Positions 17,279-26,700 of a DNA stretch of 64,000 bases are shown one piece after another. A model generated the notes under the pieces. That model worked only from the letters and a program-made list of their open reading frames with translations. It searched no databases and was not told where the DNA came from. A program made the translations under genes and the position numbers. Every line of letters starts with the position of its first letter. Position 1 is the stretch's first letter. This stretch comes from Saccharicrinis sp050589685 (GTDB taxonomy: Bacteria; Bacteroidota; Bacteroidia; Bacteroidales; Marinilabiliaceae): NCBI RefSeq assembly GCF_050589685.1, contig NZ_JBNGOS010000013.1, positions 1 to 64,000 on the forward strand, read 5' to 3'.

Positions 17279-18190
17279 TTATTCTTTCCCAGCCACCTTC
17301 GAACCCAAAGACTCTGTGATCCAGATAGCAGCAATTCCTAAAATAATAAAAATAAAAGCAACAAAAAACTCGGTGTTCATAGATGGTAAATACCAATCGT
17401 AACCAATCGTTTTCTCTTTTTCGCCGAATATTTTTGTAATCGTCTCTTTCCAAGGCCATAATATTCCCAGCGAACCCATAATAAAGCCGGTTAGCATGGC
17501 AATAGTCTGGTTGTGATATTTTTTCAACAGCCACGAAAGGAAATGAGAAAATCCAACCAAACCAATTCCTGCGCCGGCAGCTACAGGCAGCAGCACCTTT
17601 AGGTTTAGTTCACTAACCGCATTAATCATCACCAGTTGGTAATTGCCCATTAATATTAAAACAAAGGAACCCGATAGCCCTGGGATGATCATGCTGCAAA
17701 TGGCCACAATCCCACAAATAAACAGGTATAGTAACGAGCCGTTTTCCGAAGCGGGGGTGAGTACGCTCAGTGCCACTGCAATGCCGGTACCAAATATAAA
17801 GGTAGCGATACTGGCAAGATTCCATCGGGTAACGGTTTTGCCAACAAAATAAATGCTGGCCAATACCAGTCCAAAAAAGAAAGCCCAAATGTAAACCGGA
17901 TATTCAACAAAAAGGTATTTAAACAGTTGGGCCAGGCTAACAATGGCAATGCCGATTCCAACAAATAACGAAACCAGGAACCATAAGTCGATGTGATCGA
18001 ACAATTCTTTAAACTTTCCCTTAATCAGTAGGTTGAGTGCTGTAAGGTCGAAGGATTTGATGGCATCGATTAATCGTTCAAATACGCCTGTTATCAGTGC
18101 GATGGTTCCACCGGATACGCCCGGCACTACATTAGCGGCACCCATGGCCATCCCTTTAAGTACATGCTGAAAAAAGGACTTAGAATTCAT
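17279..18190 (-). CDS. DUF368 membrane protein (polyprenyl-phosphate carrier recycling, PopT-type)
   Basis: The 303-residue product has eight or more hydrophobic segments and the family's GAANVVPGVSGGTIALI, motif near the N-terminus and SMIIPGLSGSFVLILMG in the middle, an internal duplication typical of DUF368. Members of this family have been reported to return undecaprenyl phosphate across the inner membrane for envelope polymer synthesis. It follows the ComA-like gene by 43 bases. Family is secure; the carrier function is transferred from known relatives. Confidence 0.88.
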   Translation of the reverse strand: MNSKSFFQHVLKGMAMGAANVVPGVSGGTIALITGVFERLIDAIKSFDLTALNLLIKGKFKELFDHIDLWFLVSLFVGIGIAIVSLAQLFKYLFVEYPVYIWAFFFGLVLASIYFVGKTVTRWNLASIATFIFGTGIAVALSVLTPASENGSLLYLFICGIVAICSMIIPGLSGSFVLILMGNYQLVMINAVSELNLKVLLPVAAGAGIGLVGFSHFLSWLLKKYHNQTIAMLTGFIMGSLGILWPWKETITKIFGEKEKTIGYDWYLPSMNTEFFVAFIFIILGIAAIWITESLGSKVAGKE

Positions 18191-18233
18191 TGCTCCTATT
18201 ATTATGTGTAAAGAATATATATTTCTGTGCGAA

Positions 18234-18998
18234 TTATTTTTTAGGTAGGAAGCTGAGTAAAGTATCCCCCCTTAAACCAAGTCGAAGCGTTTCCAATGGA
18301 ACAACTTCGTTGGGATCGATGTTGCCAAGGTTTACGTTGGGACCGAAATGGTCTATGAACCACACTTGTTGCGATTTTTGCGGTGCTTCCCACAATACGT
18401 TCTTGGTATCCACTTTAGATTTTATTTGCTCAATCAATTCAGTGTTGGCCGATCCATCGATATTATAGATGCCAATATTGCCACTTTCGCGTGCTTCGGC
18501 TATTACTTTCCACGACCCTGCTTGTAATTCGGTTTCCATCATGTAAACCCACTCCTTGTTGGTAATTACCTTGTCGCCCATTTTCGAGCCAACTTCGGAA
18601 AGTACGGTGACTTGTTCCGACAGCTTTCTGATGTACTCCAACTTCTCGTCGTGGGGGATTGGTAATGTTCCGTCAGATACCTCGGCATATTCCATTTTAA
18701 ACTTATCCAGATATCTACAGTATTCATCGAACATGCCCCGCGCAATAAAGGCTTCAAACAATGTTCCTCCAAAGTAGGTTTTGCAATTGCCGTCGCGATA
18801 TACGGCCAGTTTTTCTTCCAAATTGTTGGTGATAACCGAGGTGCCAAAACCGAACTTAACCATGTCGGTATACCTGGCCGATGAGGAAACGAAGTTTTCG
18901 CTTTCTTTTAAGCTTAATCCCTTGTCCATCATCATGGTTAACCCATATTCTCTGTTTTTTTCCGGACGTTCGGGTATATGTGGAAGTATTACGTTCAT
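18234..18998 (-). CDS. comA: Phosphosulfolactate synthase (ComA family)
   Basis: I place the start at 18998 (MNVILPHIPERPEKNREYG); an in-frame ATG eight codons upstream is less likely. The 254-residue TIM-barrel protein aligns along its whole length with archaeal ComA: LTMMMDKGLSLKESENF, DMVKFGFGTSV, GGTLFEAF, AEVSDGT, SEVGSKMG, EARESGNIGIY, WEAPQKSQQVWFI, and LETLRLGLRGDT. The enzyme adds sulfite to phosphoenolpyruvate, giving phosphosulfolactate. Bacteroidota do not make coenzyme M; the product more likely feeds sulfolactate, cysteate or sulfonolipid synthesis, which is inference. It is unrelated to competence ComA. Confidence 0.88.
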   Translation of the reverse strand: MNVILPHIPERPEKNREYGLTMMMDKGLSLKESENFVSSSARYTDMVKFGFGTSVITNNLEEKLAVYRDGNCKTYFGGTLFEAFIARGMFDEYCRYLDKFKMEYAEVSDGTLPIPHDEKLEYIRKLSEQVTVLSEVGSKMGDKVITNKEWVYMMETELQAGSWKVIAEARESGNIGIYNIDGSANTELIEQIKSKVDTKNVLWEAPQKSQQVWFIDHFGPNVNLGNIDPNEVVPLETLRLGLRGDTLLSFLPKK

Positions 18999-19131
18999 TT
19001 TAATGTATTGATTACATGACACCTAATTTCAATGGAAGCCAAATCTATGACAAATGCTTGTGCTAAAGCAGATTTAGATTGCATAAAGGCATTTATTGCT
19101 TACGTTATTTACCGGAGCGGAAGGTTCTGTA

Positions 19132-20535
19132 TTAGTGTTGCGCATTAATGTATTCCGCTATTTCGGGCATGGATACCAATGCGGGATACTCGTTTAATAC
19201 AATTTCCAGGTCGTCAGGCAATAACTGACGGGCAATTACCAGATGTCTCAACGCATCCTTCTGATTATTGCATTTGTTGTAAACGATGGCTGCCAGGTAG
19301 TGCAATGCTCCATTGGTTTGATCTTTGTTCAATAAGCGCTTCAAAAATGGTATTGGGTCAAAATCCTTTTCGCTTTCTTCGAGGAACTGATACATTTCAA
19401 TCCAACTGATGGTATCTTCGTGCTGATTGATCAGTGCCCGTTTCAAACATCTTTTGGCCTCGGCTGTCTTTTTCATCTTTTTGTAGCTTTTTCCAAGAGA
19501 AAGCCAAAGGTCAGATGAATCGGGGTTCATCACCAAAGCTTTGTCGAAAGCGAAAACACTAGTTTCGTAATCCTGCACCCGGTACGACGTTCTTCCTAAG
19601 GATTGCAGGGCTTCGGCATGTTCCGGGTCGATATCCACCGCCATTTTGTAAAACCGTGACGCTAAATCATAGTTAGCCAGGTTTTCCCAGCAATCGCCCA
19701 CGTAGAAATATGTGAGTGCCATCGGAAAACTAAACGACATATATTCAGTGTAACAGTTGATGGCTTCTCTGTATTCTCCAATCTGTGCCAGACTATTGGC
19801 CTTATTGTAATAGGCTTCGGATAAATTAGGTGCTATGGCAATGGTAATGTCGTATGCGTCAATGGCTTCGGAATAGTTTTCTTGTTTATTGAAAAGTATC
19901 CCTAGGTTATACCAGGCATTTTCCAGATAAGGGTTAATGTCCAGTAACTTGTTGTAAACCGTAATGCCTTCTTCCACTTCGTTCAGTTTGTCGTGGGCGT
20001 AGGCCATTTCAAAAAGAATGTTTTCGTTGTTGGGAAATTGTGGATGGAAGTTTTTCAAAAGGTTACGGGAATCCGCATAAAACCCCTCTTGATTTAGATT
20101 GAAACCAATTTCAAAAACAAATTCTTCCAATTCTTCCGTACCAACTAATTTCAGGGCTTTTGTATAATTTGCAATGGCCTTCTTTTTATCTCCCAACCTG
20201 GTGTGGATAATACCCAAGTTCAGGAATATTTCCGAATTACTGCTTTCCACCTCTTTAATATATTCCAATATATCCAGGGCGACCTCGTTTTCACTCCGTT
20301 CAATCAACAAGGTAGTATGTTTTAGTAAAAGCGATGTGGAACCGGGGTGTTGGCGCAAACCCATTTTAATGGCGGACTCTGCTTTGTCCATCATATTTTT
20401 TTCATTGTAATAATCGAAAATGGATTCAATTTGAAACACGTCAAAATAGGACTCCTTGTTGTGGTGAACTAACTTCTCAAACCTTTCAACCGCCTCTCTT
20501 GTCCCATCTTGATTTGCGTGAGAGTATTCTTGCAT
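19132..20535 (-). CDS. TPR-repeat protein
   Basis: The 467-residue soluble protein is built of about twelve tetratricopeptide repeats; clear copies include IFLNLGIIHTRLGDKKKAIA, AWYNLGILFNKQENYSEAID, AYYNKANSLAQIGEYREAIN, and ALQSLGRTSYRVQDYETSVF. No signal peptide or enzymatic domain is visible, so it should be a cytosolic scaffold. It is the promoter-proximal gene of the minus-strand series TPR, comA, DUF368, aroE. Its partner is unknown. Confidence 0.88.
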   Translation of the reverse strand: MQEYSHANQDGTREAVERFEKLVHHNKESYFDVFQIESIFDYYNEKNMMDKAESAIKMGLRQHPGSTSLLLKHTTLLIERSENEVALDILEYIKEVESSNSEIFLNLGIIHTRLGDKKKAIANYTKALKLVGTEELEEFVFEIGFNLNQEGFYADSRNLLKNFHPQFPNNENILFEMAYAHDKLNEVEEGITVYNKLLDINPYLENAWYNLGILFNKQENYSEAIDAYDITIAIAPNLSEAYYNKANSLAQIGEYREAINCYTEYMSFSFPMALTYFYVGDCWENLANYDLASRFYKMAVDIDPEHAEALQSLGRTSYRVQDYETSVFAFDKALVMNPDSSDLWLSLGKSYKKMKKTAEAKRCLKRALINQHEDTISWIEMYQFLEESEKDFDPIPFLKRLLNKDQTNGALHYLAAIVYNKCNNQKDALRHLVIARQLLPDDLEIVLNEYPALVSMPEIAEYINAQH

Positions 20536-20708
20536 ATAATACCTTTTAATCTATATAGTGCCGAATGTATTATGCCGATGGACTTCTAAAGTTGCTGAAC
20601 GAGAGCAACGAAGATGTGTCAAATTTTAGATGCCATCGATATATAACACAGTTTTTTACACCCCTCAAAAATACCATATTTTTAGCTAATTGCAATAAGC
20701 TGAGACAT

Positions 20709-20745
20709 TAAAAAGGGCATTGTTGATAACTTATTAACAATGCCC
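20709..20745 (-). terminator. Intrinsic terminator of the DUF4301 gene
   Basis: Perfect 10-bp arms (20715-20724 GGGCATTGTT; 20736-20745 AACAATGCCC). Read on the minus strand the hairpin is followed by TTTTT (plus-strand A-run 20710-20714), and it lies 32 bases beyond the DUF4301 stop. Confidence 0.92.
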
Positions 20746-20777
20746 CCGGGTATTTATCATATTTTAACAAAAAGCCT

Positions 20778-22325
20778 TTAGTGGCTTTCGGCAGTTTCGG
20801 GTTGGTGTTGAACCCTCAACAGGTCGTTAACCGTTTTAACCGGGTTAAAGGTGCTAATGGGAACTTCAACAAACAAGGTGGTCCAATCGGACATGGCGCC
20901 ATTCCATAGCCCGGGTAATTCCAGGGCTTTTAGATCTTTACCATTTAAAGATTTGTTAGATATGAATCCGGTTTTAGGATCAACATATTCCAGCAAGTTG
21001 AATTTCTCGCCTTTGTAGTTTTTGGTTCCGCAGATCAAATCTACCGGATTAAAGTGGGTGCTCTGCTGTACTAATTTTTTCTTCTCAGGATTGTTCATAT
21101 CTATTTGCGAGCCTTCCACAATTTGGAGAGAGGTTTCGCCATTTGTGCCAACACCCCAAAACGGGCCGCCACCGGGCTCACCTTCGTTTTTCACCATACC
21201 GCAAACCCTGATAGGGCGGTTCAGTTTCGATTGAATATACAGGCGTTTTTCCGCATCGGAATAATCGCCAATCATTTTGGGTAATGAGATGAAAAGTTCA
21301 ACTTGCATAAAATCAAGTATCTCATCCAGGAGATCCAGGTCTTCTTTGTTGTTATCGAGTTCTTCGAGATATTCAAAAATTTTTTGTTGATAGAAATACA
21401 ATACCCCGGCTAGTGCTTCTTTGTATTGAATGGTATCTCTTAATCGATATTCAGGAATTACATTGTCAATGTTTTTAATAAAGATGATGTCGGCATCCAA
21501 ATCGTTCAGGTTTTCGATGAGTGCACCGTGTCCTCCCGGACGGAATAAAAGTTCATCATTATCCGTGCGGAAAGGCGTATTGTCCGGATTTACGGCTATG
21601 GTATCGGTGTGTGCTTTTTGGGTTGAGTAACTTATGTTAAAACTAGCGTTGTATTTGGCTTCGTAAAGTGGCAGGTTTTTATTTACGATATTTTCAAAAA
21701 GCGATTGGTGATCGCCGGAAACAGTAAAGTGAATATTTACATTTCCATCGGCATCCTGTCCGTAGGTTGCACCTTCACTTAAGTGTTCTTCTATCGGGGT
21801 AGTTGCTTTTTTGCCGTCGAGATGGAATTTTAATACACCTTTAGGAAACTTTCCGTAGTTAAGGCCATCCGGCAACAGTAATTTCTCAACAATCAAAGCT
21901 CCATTCTCAAATACCGCTTGTTCGTTGCTGAAATCTACACCGCTGGCCTTGGCAAGTTCTTCGGAAAAAGCAAAGTGTTGAATATGTATCAGGAAGTCTT
22001 TGATAGGTCCTTCTTTTTTTAGTTGTTCCTGCTTGTCTTTGTCGGCATTAATAAAGGCAAACATGTCTTTAAACATCCTGGTTGCGGCCCCGGAGGCGGG
22101 AACAAATTTAATGATGGAACAACCATTGTCAACTCCGGTTCTGAATTGATCGGTGAACATCAGTTTTTGTTCTTCGTCAAGTGAAATAATGCCGTCGCTG
22201 ACAGAGGCTGGTTTCTTAATGTCCATAAACGGGAAACCAATTTTAAATTGCGAAAGCTGTTCTTCCACTTTCTCTTTAGAGATTCCTTTGCTTTGCAGAA
22301 GCGTTTGGTCGTTTTGTTTTATCAT
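20778..22325 (-). CDS. DUF4301 family protein
   Basis: The 515-residue cytosolic protein shows the landmarks of DUF4301: IIKFVPASGAATRMFKDMF near residue 100, LLFRPGGHGALIENLNDLDA, and KNIDNVIPEYR in the middle, and CGMVKNEGEPGGGPFWG towards the C-terminus. The PASGAATRMFK element and the GGHGALIENL/D-D segments resemble a nucleotidyltransferase-like sugar-nucleotide fold, but the reaction has not been established to my knowledge. It is a single-gene unit with its own terminator, divergent from the radical SAM gene. Length is full for the family. Confidence 0.88.
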   Translation of the reverse strand: MIKQNDQTLLQSKGISKEKVEEQLSQFKIGFPFMDIKKPASVSDGIISLDEEQKLMFTDQFRTGVDNGCSIIKFVPASGAATRMFKDMFAFINADKDKQEQLKKEGPIKDFLIHIQHFAFSEELAKASGVDFSNEQAVFENGALIVEKLLLPDGLNYGKFPKGVLKFHLDGKKATTPIEEHLSEGATYGQDADGNVNIHFTVSGDHQSLFENIVNKNLPLYEAKYNASFNISYSTQKAHTDTIAVNPDNTPFRTDNDELLFRPGGHGALIENLNDLDADIIFIKNIDNVIPEYRLRDTIQYKEALAGVLYFYQQKIFEYLEELDNNKEDLDLLDEILDFMQVELFISLPKMIGDYSDAEKRLYIQSKLNRPIRVCGMVKNEGEPGGGPFWGVGTNGETSLQIVEGSQIDMNNPEKKKLVQQSTHFNPVDLICGTKNYKGEKFNLLEYVDPKTGFISNKSLNGKDLKALELPGLWNGAMSDWTTLFVEVPISTFNPVKTVNDLLRVQHQPETAESH

Positions 22326-22413
22326 CGTCTTTTTGTTTTAGATGTTTAAATATAAGAAACTATTCCTCTATTTAATAGGTAAAAAACAAATTTTTATGTT
22401 GTTTTTTGTTGAT

Positions 22414-22423
22414 GAAACGTTTC
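22414..22423. promoter_or_regulatory. Operator-like palindrome in the DUF4301 / radical SAM divergent gap
   Basis: GAAACGTTTC is a perfect 10-bp palindrome within ATGAAACGTTTCGTCAT. It lies just upstream of the TACATTTG box at 22435-22442 and between two divergent genes. CG-centred dyads of this form are typical of LacI-type operators; no such regulator lies nearby. Confidence 0.35.
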
Positions 22424-22434
22424 GTCATTTTTTA

Positions 22435-22442
22435 TACATTTG
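22435..22442 (+). promoter_or_regulatory. Candidate -7 box for the radical SAM gene
   Basis: TACATTTG matches TAnnTTTG, followed by CG. A TTG at 22409-22411 is 23 bases upstream, slightly beyond the preferred -33 spacing. The start codon follows at 22479 or 22485. Confidence 0.5.
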
Positions 22443-22478
22443 CGTCTTGTTTTTTTTAAGGGTTTAAAAAATAGACAG

Positions 22479-23438
22479 ATGCAGATGGAATATTTGTGGG
22501 GACATGCAAGAAGGTTTAACGATTACAGCTCGTATATAAAAAGGACTTTTAACGAAAGGGTTCAAAAGGTTTCGGTTGATGCCGGGTTTTCATGCCCTAA
22601 CCGAGATGGGTCAAAGGGTACCGGAGGATGCACTTTTTGTAATAATTCAACTTTCAACCCGTCGTATTGTGGCGAAGGGAACAGTATTACGCAGCAAATT
22701 GACACAGGAATCAATTTCTTCTCCCCCAAATATAAATCACAACATTATCTGGCCTATTTTCAAGCTTACAGCAACACTTATGCCGATATGGCTGTATTAA
22801 AAAAACGTTATCAGGAAGCCCTGAATCACCCTAAGATAATTGGAATTGTTTTGGGAACGCGACCGGATTGCATAGGGGATGGGCTTTTGGAATATTTGTC
22901 CGAACTAAATAAAAACCATCATGTTACGGTTGAATATGGAATTGAGTCAACATTGAATACGACGCTGGAGAAAATAAACCGGGGCCATACTTTTGAGTCT
23001 GGAAAGGAAGCCATTGAAAAAACGGCAGCAGTAGGATTAAAAGTTGGAGCGCACTTAATTTTAGGGCTACCCGGAGAATCAAGGGAGGATATTTTGGGGC
23101 ATGCGGATGCGATGTCAGCTTTACCACTGGATTATTTAAAACTTCACCAATTGCAATTGGTGCGGGGATCAGCCATGGGTGAGGCGTACTTGAAAAATCG
23201 GGGCAACATAAAACTTTATGATGCGGACGAATATATTGACCTGGTGGTGGATTTTCTTGAAAAATTAAACCCCGACATTGTCATGGAGCGTTTTATCAGC
23301 CAATCACCCAAAGAATTGTTGATAGCTCCCAAATGGGGACTGAAGAACTTCGAGTTTGTAGCGAAGGTTGAAAAACGATTGAAGGAACGAGATACCTGGC
23401 AAGGAAGGTTGTATGCACCATATTTAAGGAGTGAATGA
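22479..23438 (+). CDS. TIGR01212-type radical SAM protein (YhcC-like)
   Basis: I place the start at ATG 22479 (or 22485), because the longer frame begins with a TTG that is part of the -7 box. The protein (about 319 residues) has the cluster motif in CPNRDGSKGTGGCTFCNN, an extended spacing typical of the YhcC group, then GTRPDCIGDGLLEYL, VEYGIESTLN, GAHLILGLPGES, and DYLKLHQLQLVRGS. The family is conserved but its substrate is not settled; a tRNA or cofactor modification role is often proposed. It is not the anaerobic sulfatase-maturing enzyme, which has additional C-terminal cysteine clusters. Confidence 0.88.
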   Translation: MQMEYLWGHARRFNDYSSYIKRTFNERVQKVSVDAGFSCPNRDGSKGTGGCTFCNNSTFNPSYCGEGNSITQQIDTGINFFSPKYKSQHYLAYFQAYSNTYADMAVLKKRYQEALNHPKIIGIVLGTRPDCIGDGLLEYLSELNKNHHVTVEYGIESTLNTTLEKINRGHTFESGKEAIEKTAAVGLKVGAHLILGLPGESREDILGHADAMSALPLDYLKLHQLQLVRGSAMGEAYLKNRGNIKLYDADEYIDLVVDFLEKLNPDIVMERFISQSPKELLIAPKWGLKNFEFVAKVEKRLKERDTWQGRLYAPYLRSE

Positions 23439-23566
23439 TACCGCTGTCAGGGTTCTGGTTTTGTCGGGCGTGGACAAAATATGTTCTGGGGCAAATCTAA
23501 TGGGTATGGCCATTAATTGTTCGGATAGATGTCTTCATATTCAAATTCCTATTAGTCAATCATATT

Positions 23567-23602
23567 AGCTCTTCTCTTTTTGAAGGAGGGGTACGATTCC
23601 CG
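23567..23602. repeat. Degraded solo palindrome resembling the DUF559-cassette arm
   Basis: The stretch AGCTCTTCT...GAAGGAGGGGTAC, then GATTCCCG, resembles one arm of the inverted palindromes at 56372-56430 and 56831-56888 (AGCTCTCCTCC...GGAGGAGTAC; right arm also followed by GATTCCCG). The hairpin is imperfect here. I interpret it as a decayed solo copy in the gap before the GH2 terminator. Confidence 0.4.
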
Positions 23603-23672
23603 TCTTGTAAAAACATCGTCGTCGCTACATTAACAGGGGAGGTAATTCGTTAACTTCAACAAAAAATCTGAT

Positions 23673-23706
23673 AAAAAAAGAGGGCTTTACTTGTTGTAAA
23701 ACCCTC
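23673..23706 (-). terminator. Intrinsic terminator of the minus-strand GH2 gene
   Basis: Arms GAGGGCTTTA (23680-23689) and TAAAACCCTC (23697-23706) pair with one mismatch. On the minus strand the hairpin is followed by a run of seven T. It lies 27 bases beyond the GH2 stop. Confidence 0.88.
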
Positions 23707-23732
23707 ATATCATCTACTGTTTCAAATAGGGT

Positions 23733-26700
23733 CTATTTAGCTGCATTAATCACAAACGAATATTGATATTTGCCGGCAGGAACCTGATATTTGATAATTG
23801 GTTTAGCTTTATCACTCCAGGTATTACAGCCGCCAACGCCGGTTTGAATCAAATCAATATTTACGGTGTTGTAATCCTCTTTTTGCAGTTCGTTGGTATG
23901 TCGCGCTGTTTCAAGAGATTGGGCTGTCCATGGCCAAACAGAAATACTTAATGGTTGCGTTCCTTTAATCATAACCCCTTTTCGCCTGGCATCTCTTAAT
24001 TTTAACCAACGGACACCTGTGCGGTTACTGCATTCTTGCGGCTGGGCATATTCAAACACAAAATCACGCACTGTTCCCTGGTAAATATCTACTTCTGCCG
24101 ATTCGGCACGGTCCGTGTAATTTTCCCATGGTCCTTTTCCATAATAATCCATATTATTCAGGTTTTTCGGAATTCCTGTTTGCATACCTACCCTAATCAA
24201 ATCAGGAAGGTTTTTATTGGCATCTAAAGTATAGCTTACTTTAACAGTGCCGTCGGCATGTATCAGGTAGTCTAATGTCAGAGTAACTTTATCCTCAATG
24301 TGGTAGCTCGATTGTAACGTAACAGATTCGTCTGATTTATTAACCACCTCAAATTGATCCAGCTTTAATCTGGAACCCGCATCCATCCAGAATTTGTTGT
24401 TTACTTGAGGTTTCCAGCCACGTTCGTCGTTGTCCGTTGAAGGACGCCAGAAATAAGGTTTTAATGGCTCAGATAATACTTCTATTCCTGCTAACGTTAA
24501 CGATTCGATAAAACCGGATTTCTGAGATACCAACAATGAGAATGCCTGGTTGTAAAACTTGATCATATCACCATTTTGTTCCTTTTGGATGGGCGATCCT
24601 GTGATGGATTTTTCTTCAGGTTCAACGTAAAATGGAAGCTTAAACTGTTGCTTGGCAATTTCAAAACCCTTGGGAGCCCAGTACTGTTCTTGGGTTGAAT
24701 GTGCACTTATTCTCAACCAATATTCGGCTCCAGCAACTAGTCTTGGTTTTTTGAATGGAATAGTGGCTTCCATAAAATCCTCAGGGCTGATAATCACATT
24801 GCTTAATGTGCCATATTCAATCACTTTGCTATCCTGACTTAATTCCCATTTAAACTTCATGTTATTGGTACTGCTGAACCATTGGCGGTTTTTAATTCGG
24901 ATTTTTCCTTTAGCAATATCAATGTTTTCAAAAGTGATGGGTTGATATACGTACTTGCATTCCTCTATCTGAGGTTTAGGTGTTCTGTCAGAGGCTATGA
25001 TGCCATTTAAACAAAAATTGCCTGCATTCACTTTGTCGCCATAATCACCGCCAACGGCATAATAAGGTTTACCGTTTTCGTCGTGTTCCAGGATTCCCTG
25101 ATCAATCCAATCCCAAATAAAACCACCAAGTATGTTGTCGTGTTGATGAATAATATCCCAATACTCCATCATGTTACCCAAAGAGTTACCCATGGCGTGT
25201 GCATATTCGCACATCATAACAGGTCGTTGAATATAGGGGTCGTTAGCCATGCTGGTAAGCACTTCAAGTGTTGGATACATACGGCTTAATACATCCACAT
25301 AGGGCATGTCGGTTGGGTTGGCACCATGCACGCTTTCGTATTCTTTATATTCTTTAGAACCATACTTTTTATAGTATTTGTGGTATTTGTTTCCCTGTGC
25401 ACCTTCGTAATGCAAGAATCGGGTATCATCATAATCTTTAATCCAGGCGGCCATGGCAGCGTGGTTGGGGCCACTACCTGATTCATTGCCTAAACTCCAC
25501 GAAATAATGGAAGCATGGTTTTTATCTCTTTCCACCATTCGGATGGCCCTATCCACATAGGCGGCTGCCCATGTTGGTTGGTTGCTCAATAATCCTCGAA
25601 CGGCATGGGTTTCTAAATTGGCTTCGTCCATCACGTAAATTCCGTACTTGTCGCATAAATCGTACACGTAAGGATCGTTGGGGTAGTGAGAGGTTCTGAT
25701 GGCGTTTAGATTATATCGCTTTAATAGTTTAATGTCCTCTTCCATATCTTCCCGGGTAAGCGCTTTCCCGTGGATGTGGTCGTGATCGTGACGATTGACC
25801 CCATATAGTTTTACTTTTTTTCCATTAATCAACATCACACTGCCATCGATGGTCACATCCCTGAATCCAACTTTTTGAGAACGGATATCGATAGCTTGCC
25901 CTGATTTATCCTTTAAAGTTAGAACCAAAGTATATAAATAAGGTTTCTCTGCGGACCATTTGAATGGGGACGTAACCTCTTGCTCCAGCAGGCCGAAATA
26001 AACGTTGTCGCGCTGTGGATACCACTCGTTAAATATTTTGTTGGCATCAATGTGCATGGGTTTGATGATTTCTTTGCCGTTGGTATCAAACAATTTAGCT
26101 TCCACCATCATTCCCTTAATATCCGCTTTGTTGGTTACGGTTAATCGAGGGCGTATTTGAAGTTTGGCATTGTTGAATTGCTCGTCAAATTTGGTACGTA
26201 CAAAAAAGTCGTTGATGGATACTTTCGGCTGGCTCAGTATCATCACTTCACGATGAATTCCGCTCAATCGCCAATGATCCTGGTCTTCAAGGAAACTAGC
26301 GGACGTCCACCGGTAAACTTCAACCGAAACCGTGTTTTCACCATCCTTCAGATAGTCGGTAATGTCAAATTCTGCCGGAAGGCAACTGTCTTCGCTGTAC
26401 CCCACTTTTTTACCGTTAACCCAGCAGGTAAAGGCCGAAGTAACACCGCCAAAATGCAAAATCACCTGGCGATCCTTCCAATTCTCGTTGTAGTCGAAAG
26501 TTCTTTTGTATTGTCCAACCTCCGTTTCCCAAGGGTAATGCGGCGGTTTTAAGTCCACCTTAAAGTTGGAGTTTACATAAACGTGTTGTCCGTATCCTTT
26601 CAGTTCCCAGTTCGAAGGAACCTCTAGGTTGTCCCACTGCTGCGCATCAAAACTGTTCTTGAAAAAATCTTGTGAACGTTCTCCTACTTTCTTGGTGTAT

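Noticed and set aside
18234..18998. Competence protein ComA
   Set aside because: The sequence aligns with archaeal phosphosulfolactate synthase, not with the ABC exporter or response regulator called ComA.
22440..22478. TTG start of the radical SAM gene
   Set aside because: The TTG is part of the -7 box TACATTTG.
22479..23438. Anaerobic sulfatase-maturing enzyme for the nearby sulfatases
   Set aside because: The cluster spacing and motifs are those of TIGR01212/YhcC, without the SPASM-type C-terminal cysteines.
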